Source: Arachis hypogaea
Taxonomy: Eukaryota; Streptophyta; Magnoliopsida; Fabales; Fabaceae
Assembly (NCBI RefSeq): GCF_003086295.3
Contig: NC_092053.1
Location: 84,753,671 to 84,817,670, forward strand
Length of the DNA: 64,000 nt
Direction: 5' to 3'
Shown here piece after piece: positions 1 through 11,326 of the stretch. A program made the translations under genes and the position numbers. Each line of letters begins with the position of its first letter. The first letter of the stretch is position 1. The notes beneath the pieces are model-generated. The model ran no database searches. It was not told where the DNA came from and saw only the letters and a program-made list of their open reading frames with translations.

Positions 1-834
1 AATGCTAAAATAATCCGATAGTAAAATTAAGTAAATTAAGGAACATGGAAGAGTAAGAGACAAGTAAAGAGAACGAACTAGAATGTCGAAGTCTTGATGA
101 GGCAATAACTCTTCTCAATATCCCAATGCAAAACAATGAACATAACAAATCCTAAAAACTATGAATGTGTAGAGAGAAAACCTAGAGGAGAGGAAAACTA
201 GATCTAAAAACTAAAACTATGCAGAATGAATGTTGTTGTTGGTCTCTGCATGTTATCTGGCTCTAGTCTGCTTTTCTGGGCCGAAAACTGGGTCAAAATA
301 AGGCCCGAAATCGCCCCCAGCGATTCTGCAGATTATGCAGATCGCGCATGTCACGCGGTCGCGTCATCCATGCGGCCGCGTCATTCGGCTTTCTGTTTTT
401 CCACGCGGTCGCATCATCCATGCGGCCGCATCATTCGTGCTATTCCATGCCGCGCGGTCGCGTCATCCATGCGGCTGCGTCACTGCGATTTCCTCTTCTT
501 CGCGCGGTCGCGTGAGCCATGCGGCCGCGTCACTTCTCGCTGGTCATCTCCTCGATTCCTTGTGTTCCTTCCACTTTTGCAAGCTTTCTTTCCAATCTCC
601 AACTCATTCATGCCCTATAAAGCCTGAAACACTTAACACACAGATCACGGCATCGAATGGAATAAAAGAGAAATAAAATACATAATTAAAAGTCTCTAGG
701 AAGCAAGTTTTCAATCATGCGATAACTTTAGGAAGGAATTATAAATGCATGCTTATTTAATGAATAAGTGGGTAAAGATCATGATAAAACCACATAATTA
801 AACACAATATAAACCATAAAATAGTGGTTTATCA
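1..834 (-). repeat. 3' LTR of element A, cut by the window edge
   Basis: The segment matches 23819-24646 nearly base for base, so about 615 bp are missing to the left. In element sense it starts TGATAAACCACTATTTTATG directly after the PPT. It carries four tandem modules of paired CGCG dyads (about 350-540), which belong to U3. The short reading frames through these modules, with repeated RSRHPCGRV-like peptides, are not treated as genes. Confidence 0.9.
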
Positions 835-849
835 ACCTCCCCACACTTA
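835..849 (-). other. Polypurine tract of element A
   Basis: The sense strand reads TAAGTGTGGGGAGGT and abuts the LTR start TGATAAACC. The same sequence occupies the same place in E and M, and in L on the other strand. It would prime plus-strand DNA synthesis. Confidence 0.9.
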
Positions 850-2298
850 AACATTAGCATGTCCTCATGCTTAGTTGAAGGAGATAAAATGAATAAGTAA
901 GAACATGTAAAACCTATGAAATGCAATGCAACCTATATATATGAATGCAACTATATGATCTTTGTCTACTTGATCAAAAGTAAGTAAGCTCTTCAAAATA
1001 ATTACAAATCAAATTCCACTAACTCAATTCTTATACAGTAAGAACAGATAAAAATGCAAGAAGATAGCTCATGAAAGCAGGGAACATAGAAATTCAAGCA
1101 TGGAACCCTCACTGATGATCTATGTACACTCTAGTCTCTCTAGTGTATAGGGTCATCACTCTATCCTTCTCTAATCATGCTCTCTAATTTTTTGTTCTTC
1201 TCCTAACCAATCAACAACGTTTAATATACCAATGCAAACATCATGAGGTCTTTTCAAGGTTGTAATGGGGCCAAGATAAGGGTAAGGATACATATATGGC
1301 TAAGTAAGCTTATAAATTGAATCTTTAATTAACCCAAGCTTTAACATAACCTATATATATATTCTATGCAACTTTAGAATTCATACCTAGCTACCCAAAA
1401 ATCTTTTTCACATTCCATACTCATGTATCAACCTTTTATTTTAATTTTATCATACATGCATTGATCTTTGAATGCTTGACTTAGCATTGGGGTAATTTTG
1501 TCCCCTTATTTATTTATTGAGTATTTTTGGATTTTTTTTTTGTTGTATAAACATAGAAACATAAAAATAACATAGCTTATCAATGCACAAAGAGTTTTAA
1601 TTCTTATAGTTTCACATGAGTAGGTATCCAAATTCCCATTATATTATCATGACTCATTCCCTTATTATCCTTTGTTCCCACAATTTCCCATAATTGATTG
1701 CCTCACACAATTTTATCTTAAGCTAACCAAAGATTCAATTTGGGATATATAATTATTTTTCTGTTTAAGGCTAGTAATGTGGTAAAATATAGAAAAAATG
1801 GGATTTAGAAGCTCAAAGTGGCTAACAAAGGTAATTGGAAGGGTAGGCTTTATTTGGATAAGTGAGCTAAACAAATAATGGCCTCAATCATATGCAAGCA
1901 TATAAATATAATAAATATTGGACATATAGGATGAAACAAAATATAGATTATAGTCATAGAGAAGTAAACACACAAGAATAAAATAATTATGGTTAAATAA
2001 TGTAACCATTCATAAAGGCTCAAATCTCACAGGTTGTGTGTTCTTTAGCTAAAAACCATGTTCCAAATACAACTTCAATCAAATTTAACATAAAAGTTTT
2101 AATTAAAATTAGTGAAATTTTGTTCCAAAGATAGGGTCATAGAAGAAACTTATTGTCTTTTCAATCAAGCAGAACATGCATGCAACTAATCTATTTCTAT
2201 GCAATTTATCCTATTCTATAAAAGAAAAATCTAACTAAATATCCTAATTTATTGGTGCTAGGGAAGAGAAATTACCTCCGGAAGTCAGGTACTGACCG
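850..2298 (-). other. Conserved 1.4-kb noncoding region between two PPT copies (A)
   Basis: No convincing reading frame is present. The segment aligns by eye with 30531-32055 in E, 55372-56851 in L and 58818-60260 in M. Shared landmarks include a stretch with ACTAGAGTGTA followed by GTGAGGGTTC, and a GGTTGTGTGTTCTTT stretch on the plus strand. It is retained in elements that have lost pol, so it may be needed in cis. Confidence 0.7.
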
Positions 2299-2313
2299 AC
2301 CTCCCCACACTTA
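2299..2313 (-). other. Second PPT copy overlapping the ORF2 stop (A)
   Basis: This is the same 15-mer as the true PPT at 835-849, placed about 1.46 kb upstream of it in element sense. Its first three bases are the TAA stop codon of ORF2. M has an identical arrangement and L a one-base variant. Confidence 0.75.
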
Positions 2314-3564
2314 AGGCTTTGCACCGTCCTCGGTGCCATCTGTCAAGAACAAAGGTGGGCTGGTAGCAGTATCTCCACAGTCGGGACCATCATGGCTCCC
2401 TGTGCTGGTAAAGGAAATGGATTCTGGGGTGTCTGAGTCCTTGAATTTTCCCATGATCAGCTCCTTGAGGTATGTGAATCGGCGCTTGTTACGGCGCTCT
2501 CTCATCTTAGCTTTGTGTTCTTGCCGATCCAACTTTTCAAGTATCTGCTGGAGCAGTTGGGCTGTTGTAGGTGCTTGTGGTGTTGAAGAAGGAATATCTT
2601 CAACTGCTTCAGTGGGCTGGCTGATAGTGGCTGCTGGAACTCTAAGGTACTTCCCGTTGGGGACATACTGATCATCCCGTGGAAGTATGGCTTTGGTGTC
2701 CCCAGCTCTGTAGGAGACTCCGGTTGCTGAGACAAGATCTGAGACCAGGGCTGGAAAAGGTAAGTTGCCAGCAATTTGTACGTGTCCCATGGCATTCCGG
2801 ATATGTCTTGGTAGATTCAGAGGTTGGTCTGTAAGGATGCACCATAGTAGAACGGCCATATCCGCAGTGAAGGAGGACTCGTGAGTGCTCGGAAAGACGT
2901 AATGGGACATAATCTGTGCCCATACGCGAGACTCCAAGGTAAGTGCTGAAGCCGAAATTTCCTTAGGGCGGGTACGATGGTATTCGTAGATCCATCTGCT
3001 GCCAGGTAGTGCGATAACTCTGAGAACGGCGTCCCAGTCAAATTGGTACATCTGGCGCTTGAGTGCGGCTTCTTGAAAGGCATCCAATCCTTCAAGGATA
3101 GGGGGAAGACTTAGAACTTTTTGAATGGCCTCTTTTGTAATGGGGACTTGCTTCTAACGGACATAGACAGACTGCAGGGTCGGAAGGTGGAAGTTGGAGT
3201 AGAACTTGACTATCCAAGAAAGATTGACCTGCCTTGGCTGTCTCTGTAGGAAACCCCATTGTCTTCGGGCAATTTGCGGCTCAACAAAGGTAGCAATATT
3301 GGGCAGGAGGAGAAGAAGGTATTCATTGTTGTAACTCCTTTTAGCCAGGATGGGGAACATCTGCTCACAGTAGCGATTGGGGAATCGCGCAGTGTCCTTT
3401 GCTGGGAAGGCTTTTTCTTTATCATCAACCTTTATAATCCTCTTAATTTTCTTTGTTGAGGGCTTTACCGCAGTTGAAGAAGGTTCTGCCACTAATGCTC
3501 TCTTTGTACCTCTTTTTGCTGGTTGTTTGGGGGTTGCTTTCTCCTTTCCTTTCTTGGTGGCCAT
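2311..3564 (-). pseudogene. ORF2 (envelope-position protein) of A, one in-frame stop
   Basis: The ORF encodes about 417 codons in one frame. A lysine-rich N-terminus (MATKKGKEK) is followed by a region like the family annotated as putative plant transposon protein (Transposase_32), with the motif RYCEQMFP. The C-terminus is polar, with a QQILEKLDRQEHKAKMRERR coiled-coil-like stretch. A TAG at 3154-3156 interrupts it. The start is the ATG at 3564, which immediately follows a splice-acceptor-like CAG. The downstream half alone is open for 258 codons. The same protein occurs in M, and divergent versions occur in E, B and G. Its function is unknown; it occupies the envelope position, but I see no clear signal peptide or membrane segment here. 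Confidence 0.75.
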
Positions 3565-3586
3565 CCTGAAAAAGGGAAGAGAAAGT
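3565..3586 (-). promoter_or_regulatory. Candidate 3' splice site of ORF2 (A)
   Basis: In element sense a pyrimidine run ends TTCCCTTTTTCAG, followed by G and then ATG of ORF2. E and M have the same arrangement, and L has it before a mutated start codon. Confidence 0.55.
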
Positions 3587-4340
3587 AAATTAAATTTAAA
3601 GGGGTAAAGCAAGGAAGAGAATGGAAAAGGATGGTTGTAAATGCACATTAAAAGGTAAATGATGTTAACACATGCTCATGAGTACATGTGAAAACACATT
3701 AATGGAAAATAGCTAGTGCATATGATGACAAGTGAATGTAAGGTGTTTATTGGCATGCCGGCAAAGGGCATGAGTAGCATAGATCAAGCATCACTCGTAA
3801 CAAATCATCACATTTGTATTGACAATTAATTTCAATTAATACAATAGTAAAGGGAATTTGTGAAAAGCAAGCATTGAATATGAGAGTAGAAAAATGTAAA
3901 GAGGTTCATAATGCCATATGGGCTTTTTCACAAATACATAGCATGCATGTAGGATAAGTTCTTGAAAATGAGAATTTGAACATGCAAGTAATCCCTTAAA
4001 AAGCAATATATAATTGTCAAACAAATTTACAACAATCCACAAGCATATAAAAATAAATAATGACTCACAGAAATTGATAACACCAAGTAAAAAGGAGAAA
4101 GAAATGAAAAGAAAATATAAACAATGAAGATAAAAAGAAAAGAAAAGAAGATAACATATAAAAATAAGAAGAATAATAGAAAAGTAAGGAGGGAAGGAGA
4201 ACTAGAAGAACCTTGTTAATGGGGGTGAGAGAGAGTAATAAGTGAGAAAGAAGGAAGAATGGAGGAAGGGAGAGGGAAGAAATAAGGAGGGAAAAGAGAA
4301 AATAGGATTTGGGGAGGAAAAGATATGATAATTGGCAAAA
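3587..4340 (-). other. UTR upstream of ORF2 in A, pyrimidine-rich in part
   Basis: There is no supported gene. The segment at about 4085-4335 is strongly purine-rich on the plus strand, so pyrimidine-rich in element sense. The matching segments in E (about 34990-35440), L (54630-54790) and M (about 62075-62340) share this strand bias. Confidence 0.6.
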
Positions 4341-4910
4341 TTAGGGAGGCTGTGCGGCGCAAGCGACGTGGTCGCGTGGGGCACGCGGTTGCGCGACTTG
4401 CGCTTAAACTCAATGACGCGGTCGCGTCGGTCACGCGGTCGCGTGACCCGTTTTAGGCTAATGGCGCGAGGGTAGCCTCGCACTCGCACAACTCTCTGTT
4501 CAAAATCATATTAGTGCCAAATTTTGGGTGACGCGATCGCATGGGGCATGCGATCGCGTGAGTGGTCAATTATTGGGATACGACGCGGTCGCGTGGGGCA
4601 CGCGATCGCATGAGAGGGACTGCGCATCTAGTGCCAGTCCAGCACCACTCTAGCACAACTTTCGGCTGTGCACCCTTGTTACGTCGAAATCCAGGTCACG
4701 CGGCCGCATGGGGCACGCGGTCGTGTGGGAGGCTGTTATTCCCCAATGACGCGATCGGGTCGGCGACGCGGTCACATGGGGTGATTTGTGCCATTGGCAC
4801 GCCTCCAACCTGGCTCCTGCGTAACTCTCTGTTCATATTATTATTGTCTCCCATCTCCTTGCGACGCGGACGCGTCAATGAGGCGGTCGCGTCGCGTGAT
4901 TTATTTATTT
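4341..4910 (-). repeat. CGCG-dyad array upstream of ORF2 (A)
   Basis: About seven imperfect modules of the form ACGCGNNCGCGT, a short spacer and a second similar dyad lie roughly 80-90 bp apart. Short stretches such as CCAGTCCAGCACCACTC separate them. The same type of module occurs in U3 of this element's own LTRs. 4911-5017 holds nothing recognisable. Confidence 0.7.
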
Positions 4911-5017
4911 ATTTTTTTAAATAAAGGTATGTAAATGCAGATGCACGAAATGTACTAATGAAGAGAAGAGTTATTGAATAATTAAACTAAAAAGAAAGAA
5001 AAGAACGATCATACCAT

Positions 5018-5035
5018 GGTGGGTTGTCTCCCACC
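5018..5035 (-). other. Conserved stem-loop after pol (A)
   Basis: The sense strand reads GGTGGGAGACAACCCACC, a perfect 6-bp stem with a 6-nt loop, 43 nt after the pol stop. It is flanked by GTGCTA and ATGGTATGATCGTTC. E, L and M have the identical 18-mer, and B has a variant with compensatory changes. Confidence 0.7.
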
Positions 5036-5078
5036 TAGCACTTTGCTTTAACGTCCGTAAGTTGGACACTCCACTAGC

Positions 5079-8000
5079 TCAATCTTCGGCTATGTGGGGA
5101 TCTTCCAAGAGGAAGATCTCAAGCTCCTTGTTTTTCTTCAGCTTCTCGCCATGGTACAGCTTTAAACGATGTCCATTAACTTTGATAGTTTTAGAGCTTG
5201 AAGGATGGCTTATGTGATAAACTCCGTACGGTTCGGCCTTCTCTACTTTGTATGGACCTTCCCATCTTGATCTCAACTTGCCTGGCATGAGCTTTGGTCG
5301 GGATTTATAAAGGAGAACTAAGTCCCCAGGTTGGAACTCTTTCCACTTGATGTGTTGATCATGTACAGCCTTCATCTTTTCCTTGTATAGTCTTAAGTTC
5401 TCATAAGCTTCTAGGCGAAGGCTCTCCAGTTCCTACAGTTGCAACTTCCTTTCAGCTCTGGCTCTTTCAATTCCCATGTGGCATTCCTTTACTGACCAGA
5501 AGGCTTTGTGCTCTATTTCAACAGGAGATGACAAACTTCTCCATAAACTAAGCGGAAAGGACTCATCCCAATGGGTGTTTTGTATGTTGTTCTGTATGCC
5601 CAGAGTGCATCTTGTAGCCTGGTGCTCCAGTCTCTTCTATGAGGTTTGACTATCTTCTGCAAGATATGCTTTATCTCTCTATTTGACACCTCGGCTTGCC
5701 CATTAGTCTGAGGATGGTAGGCTGTTGCAACTTTATGAATTATCCCATGCTTCTTCAATAGTCCTGTTAGTCTCCTGTTACAAAAATGGGTGCCTTGATC
5801 GCTCACGATTGCTCGTGGTGATCTAAAACGACAAATAATATGGTTTCTCACAAAGGAAACAACAGTGTTAGCATCATCATTGCGGGTAGAAATTGCTTCT
5901 ACCCATTTGGAAACATAATCAACAGCTAACAATATATAGAAATAACCATTAGAATTTGGAAATGGACCCATGAAGTCAATGCCCCAAACATCAAAAATTT
6001 CACAGAAAAGCATAATATGTTGAGGCATCTCGTCCTTCCTGGATATATTACCAAATTTCTGGCATGGAAAACAAGATCTACAAAATTCAGCAGCGTCCCT
6101 AAAAAGAGTAGGCCACCAGAATCCATAGTATAATATTTTTCTAACAGTTCTTTGAGGGCCAAAATGTCCTCCACTCTCAGATGAGTGACAGGCCTCTAAG
6201 ATGGACTGGAATTCTGATTGAGGCACACACCGTCTAATTATCTGGTCAGTGCCATATCTCCATAAATATGGGTCATCCCATATATAATATTTAGACTCGC
6301 TTTTCATCTTGTCTCTTTGATGCTTAGAAAAGTTCGGAGGAAAAGTGCGGCTAACTAGATAATTAGCTACAGGTGCATACCAAGGGACTATCTCGGATAC
6401 TGCTTGCAGGTTATCAAATGGGAAATTATCAGCTATAGGAGTGGAATCATCTGTACTGTGCTCAAGACGACTCAAGTGGTCTGCCACTAAATTCTGGTTA
6501 CCACTCCTATCCTTAATTTCTAAATCAAATTCTTGTAATAGCAGTATCCAACGTATAAGCCTTGGTTTGGACTCCTTTTTAGATAATAAATACTTTAGGG
6601 CTGCGTGGTCTGAATACACTACTACTTTAGTACCAAGTAAATAGGCTCAGAATTTATCTAGAGCAAAAACAATAGCAAGAAGCTCTTTCTCAGTAGTGGT
6701 GTAATTCGACTGAGCGGCATCTAAGGCTTTAGACGCGTAAGCAATAACAAAAGGATCCTTACCTTCACGCTGAGCCAGTGCTGCTCCTACTGCATGGTTG
6801 GAAGCATCGCACATTATTTCAAATGGTTGGCTCCAGTCTGGTCCTCTTACAATTGGAGCTTGAGTCAGTGCGGTCTTCAGCTTATCAAACGCTTGTTTGC
6901 AATTTTCACTGAACTCGAACTCAATATCTTTCTGCAGTAGTCTGGATAAGGGAAGTGCTACCTTACTGAAGTCCTTAATGAACCTCCTGTAAAAACCCGC
7001 ATGGCCAAGGAAAGAACGGACCTCCCTCACAGAAGAGGGGTAAGGTAAACTAGAAATAACATCCACCTTTGCTGGATCTACAGAAATGCTAGTGTTAGAC
7101 ACGACATGTCCTAGTACAATCCCTTGTTAACCATAAAGTGGCATTTTTCAAAATTCAATACCAGGTTTGTACTGACACATCTATCTAACACTCTAGATAA
7201 TCCATCTAAGCAAAGGCTAAAGGAATCGCCATAAACACTAAAATCATCCATAAAAACCTTCATACAGTCCTCAATAAGATCAGAGAAAAGACTCATCATG
7301 CACCTTTGGAAAGTAGCTGGTGCATTGCACAAGCCAAAGGGCATTCTCTTGTAAGCATAAGTCCCAAAAGGAAATGTAAAAGTGGTCTTTTCCTAATCCT
7401 CAGGGGCTATATGAATTTGGAAATAACCTGTGTAACCATCTAGAAAACAATAATGCAATTTACCTGACAGGCGATCCAACATTTGATCAATGAATGGAAG
7501 AGGATAGTGATCCTTACGGGTTACTTGGTTGAGGCGTCTGTAGTCAATGCAGACCCTCCAGGCGTTCTGAACTCTGGTTGTCAGGAGCTCTCCATGCTTA
7601 TTCTTCACTGCAGTGACTCCAGACTTCTTTGGCACCACTTGTACTGGGCTTACCCATTCACTGTCTGAGATGGGATAGATGATGTCTGCCTCTAGTAGTC
7701 TGGTCACTTCCTTTTTGACAACCTCTAGTATAGTGGGGTTCAGTCTTCTCTGGGGTTGACGGACAGGTCTTGCTCCCTCTTCTAGAAATATTCTATGCTC
7801 ACAGACTTGAGGGTTGATGCCTACTATGTCTGCCAAACTCCAACCAATTGCCTTCTTGTGCCTCCTCAGTATACCAAGTAGCTGCTCTTCCTGTTGAGAA
7901 GTGAGTTCCTTTGCAATGATAACCGGGAACTTCTGCCCGTCTTCAAGGTAAGCATATTTGAGGTGTGGAGGAAGGGGTTTTAATTCTAACTTCTGATCAT

Positions 8001-8529
8001 GTTCAGTCTCTGGGTTGTCTGGAGCTGGTAACAGTGGTAAGGCACTGTCATTTTCCTTTGAGAATGTACCCACACTTGGACCTTGTCCTGTGTGCTTCTC
8101 TTCAAATTCCTCCTGGTGAACTTCAGCCATGGTTTCATCTATAATGTCACACTTGAGGATGGAGTGATCCTCTGGAGGATGCTTCATAACTCCATTCAGA
8201 TTGAAGATCACTACTCGGCCATCTATTTCAAAAGAGTATGTTCCTGAAAAAGCATCTAATTTAAGCTTTGAGGTCATCAAGAATGGCCTTCCGAGTAGGA
8301 TTGATGATGGCTTATCTGAGTCATTTTGGAGCATTTCCAGGATATAAAAATCAGTGGGAAACGTGAGTCCCTTAATGCCCACTAAGACATCTTCAGCAAC
8401 TCCAACCACTGTAATAATGCTTTTATCTGCTAACACAAAACGAGCTGCCGACCTTTTTAAGGGAGGGAGCCTCAAAATATCATATATAGACAAAGGCATT
8501 ATACTCACACATGCTCCTAAATCACACAT
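5079..8529 (-). pseudogene. pol of A: protease, RT, RNase H, integrase (broken)
   Basis: In element order the protease carries CDLGACVSIMPL and an ILLGRPFL flap-side motif. RT follows with RVCIDYRRLN, FLDGYTGYFQI, MPFGLCNAPATFQRCM and the active site FMDD. RNase H has CDASNHAVGAAL, TEKELLAIV and [10 protein letters not shown]. Integrase has an HHCC zinc region ending [10 protein letters not shown], then the D-D-E motifs [17 protein letters not shown] and [11 protein letters not shown], and a C-terminal [13 protein letters not shown]. Breaks are a TAG at 7393-7395, a frameshift near 7120, a TGA at 6647-6649, a frameshift near 5515 and a TAG at 5433-5435. A small deletion with frameshift at about 8517-8530 removes the residues just before the protease active site. 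Confidence 0.9.
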
Positions 8530-8992
8530 GCTTCTAATTCATTAATTTTGTCTTTATGTATACATAAATCTTTTAGAAACTTTGCATACTTAGGTACCTG
8601 TTGAATAACATCAAATAGAGGAACAGTTACCTCAACCTTTTTGAATATCTCTACCATTTTTAGATCAGGTTCCAGCTGCTTCCTGGGCTTCCTTGCAAGT
8701 TGTGGAAATGGGATGGGAGTGGCGTTTTCTTCAGTGTCTGCGCCTTTTAGTGCTTCCTCCTGTGGTTGCACTTCTTCTTCTTCAGCCACATCCTGTATGT
8801 CCTCTTCTTCTTCAACATCTTCTACTTCCACTACCTCTTCAGGTGAGGCGTGTTTTGGTGGGTTTGGCTCCTCTTGATTCCTATCCTGCAGTGTGGTTCC
8901 GGACCTCAGGGTGATGGCATTGATACCACCCTTGGGATTGGGTAATGGTTGAGAGAGAATCCCACTGGAGCTCAAAGGTTGGTTATTGGAGT
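8520..8992 (-). pseudogene. Gag tail of A, upstream of protease
   Basis: Translation gives SSSGILSQPLPNPKGGINAI and TLRSGTTLQ, an acidic Glu-rich linker and KKVEVTVPLFDVI, the Gag-protease linker of this lineage. It aligns with 27540-27960 of D. The open frame runs on to 9110, but that extension is LTR sequence of B and not original coding sequence. At 8517-8530 the frame breaks before the protease. Confidence 0.8.
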
Positions 8993-9972
8993 TTGATGCA
9001 TGGAAAACTTGTCTCTCAACAAATCTCCCTTCGGCAAGTGTACCGAAGTTGTCGTCAAGTAAAAACTCACAATAGAGTGAGGTCGAATCCCACAGGGATT
9101 GATTGATCAAGCAACTTTAATTAGAAGAATGTTCTAGTTGAGCGGATCCAGAATTTGGGTTGAGAGTTGCAGAAAATAAAATGGCGAGAATGTAAATAAC
9201 AGAAAAGTAAATGCTAGAATTAAAGGACTGGAAGTAAATGACTGAAAATAAATTGCAGAATTGTAAATGGGAATGGGGGATTTGCTCATAAAAGTAAATG
9301 GCAGAAATTAAAGAGAATGGGTAAGATCAGAGATGGGGAGTTCATTGGGCTTAGGAGATGTTGCAATTCTCCAGATCAAGTTCATTTTCATCTCTTCCTC
9401 AATCAATGCACTCATTGATCTCCTTGGCAATCTTAAGTGATTGAATTACAATTTCTTGCAATTTAATCTCTCAAACCTTGATCAATAGCCAATTCCTTGG
9501 TCAATTGCTCATGAGAAGAGATGAAGTATGGTCACTGATTATACCACATGCATTTCCCAAACCAAGTATTGAGAGGGTTATAGTCACATACCCATCCAAA
9601 CCCAATTTGGTCCAGCATGAGAAAGCATTTCTAGCTTTATCTCTTCATTCCTCTTTCAAGGTTCAAAAGAGATAAAAGTTTGAATAGCTTCTCTTCCAAG
9701 ATAACTACTCAATTGGATGAAGATCGAAAGCTTTCAAGTAAAATCAAGAGGAAAGATAGAAGAAGAATAATGAAAATTAGTATTGATCCATCAAATTACA
9801 ACAGAGCTCTCTAACCCAATGAAAGGGGTTTAGTTGTTCATAGCTCTTGAAAATGAAAACAAAGATGGAGAATACATCATAAAACTAGAAATTGTAAAGA
9901 AAAGTAAAATATACAGAGAGTAGTTCTCTATTTCCCAGCCTCCAGAACTCCTTTCTCAATTCAAAGCTACTC

Positions 9973-9981
9973 CTATATATA
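9973..9981 (-). promoter_or_regulatory. TATA box in the 3' LTR of B
   Basis: The sense strand reads TATATATAG, about 980 bp inside the U5 end. The palindrome array begins about 170 bp upstream of it, which fits a U3 promoter. An identical copy lies in the other LTR at 18877-18885. Confidence 0.6.
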
Positions 9982-10154
9982 CTACTCTTCTCAGCTTCTA
10001 GTTTACTCTTCAAGTCTTGGGCCTTTGGATCTTGAGTTTGAAGCAGTTCTTTTCTTTATTTGGGCTTGGCTTTACTTGCAGAGAGAAAGTGCTAAGTGGG
10101 CAGAGACTTCAGCTCAGGGCGTAAGGGGTGTTAATCATTTAGTGAAAGTATAAG

Positions 10155-10980
10155 TTCGGGAACGTTAGTGACACTTAACATTGTCACTAATGTTCCAATG
10201 CACCCCTTTGCCTCACGTTAAAACCCACGTTAACTAGTTTAACGTGGCTTTTAACGTTGCCTTGTTAATCCTTCGAGAATGTTAGTGACACTTAACATTG
10301 TCACTAACGTTCCAGTGTGCCCCTTCTTGTTTCACGTTAAAGCTTACGTTAACTAGGTTAACGTGGCTTCTAACGTGGCCCTTGCCAACTTTCGAGAACA
10401 TTAGTGACATTCAACATTGTCACTAACGTTCCAATGTGCCCCTGGGTCTCACGTTAGAGTCCACGTTAACTAGGTTAATGTGGCTTCAAACGTGGCCATA
10501 TTTAGCCATCCCAACGTTAGTGACAATGTTGAGTGTCACTAACGTTGGCTCATCCTTCATTCCTCATCGTTAGCTTCCACGTTAACCAAGTTAACGTGGA
10601 AGTTAACGTGACTCTTGGGGGTTGTGTGGTTGCTTCAACGTTAGTGACAATGTTGAGTGTCACTAACGTTGTCGACAACTCTTCATCCTTTACGTTAGTT
10701 CCCATGTTAACCAAGTTAACGTGGGAGTTAACGTGGTACTTTGCACCATAGGCCAACGTTAGTGACAATGTTGAGTGTCACTAACATTGGCTTCTCTTCC
10801 CCCCTTAACGTTAGAGGCCACGTTAACCTAACTAGGTTAACGTGGCTTCTAACGTGGCCACTTATGAGTAATTGCCAACGTTAGTGACAATGTTAAGTGT
10901 CACTAACGTTGGCTCAACTTCTCTTCTCCACGTTAGAGTTCACGTTAACTTAGTTAACGTGACTCTCTAACGTGGGCATT
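10155..10980. repeat. Array of alternating palindromes in LTR of B
   Basis: Seven units of an inverted repeat with arms AACGTTAGTGACA and TGTCACTAACGTT lie about 115-125 bp apart, near 10160, 10275, 10395, 10512, 10636, 10753 and 10876. Between them sits a second dyad of the type CCACGTTAACTAGGTTAACG. The spacer inside the first type flips orientation between units 3 and 4. Overlapping frames on both strands here begin with the same peptide because the DNA is palindromic; they are not genes. Confidence 0.85.
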
Positions 10981-11309
10981 GATGGCTTTTTTGAGAGTGT
11001 TATTGGCAATCACTTTTCTCACTAACCTTGCAAGTTACCTCCCCTTTTCTTGCTTCCTTTTTGGTCCTGAAATCAAGCAATAAAGTGCATCAAATCTCTA
11101 GTCCAAGTCATGAGTAATGCAACATAATATTTGTCACTAAACTTATGCAAAATCCTCATAAAATTATGTAAAATGCACAATGTATGCTTGAATCAAGGCA
11201 TAAGTGAATATCTACCCAAAACTAGCTTATTTCCTACAGAAATGCATGAAACTAACCTAAAAACAGTAAAGAAAAGGTCAGTGAAACTGGCCAAGATGCC
11301 CTGGCATCA

Positions 11310-11326
11310 CAACACCAAACTTAAAG
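11310..11326 (-). other. PPT-like sequence of B
   Basis: The sense strand reads TTTAAGTTTGGTGTTG and abuts the 3' LTR. It is not purely purine but occupies the PPT position. It resembles the A-type TTTAAGTGTGGGGAGG in its first half. Confidence 0.6.

Larger units (their letters stand above)
8998..11309 (-). repeat. 3' LTR of element B
   Basis: The plus strand reads TGATGCATGGAAAACTTG at the left and CCCTGGCATCA at the right. It is nearly identical to 17898-20208. A TATA box and a large palindrome array lie inside. Confidence 0.92.

Noticed and set aside
226..676. Overlapping reading frames with repeated RSRHPCGRV-like peptides (also 24045-24488, 4562-4924, 57064-57367)
   Set aside because: They are translations of the tandem CGCG-dyad modules in LTRs and UTRs; no start context, domain or conservation at protein level supports a gene.
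8993..9110. Start of the 197-codon frame ending at 8517 taken as a real Gag start
   Set aside because: The first part is LTR sequence of B; the Gag homology begins at 8992.
10533..10768. Frames on both strands starting with the same peptide (also 19437-19672)
   Set aside because: The DNA is palindromic, so both strands give the same start; they lie wholly in the LTR array.
10155..10980. Possible CRISPR array, because of regularly spaced repeats
   Set aside because: The units are inverted repeats with conserved spacers, lie inside a plant LTR and are duplicated in the other LTR; no cas genes exist.
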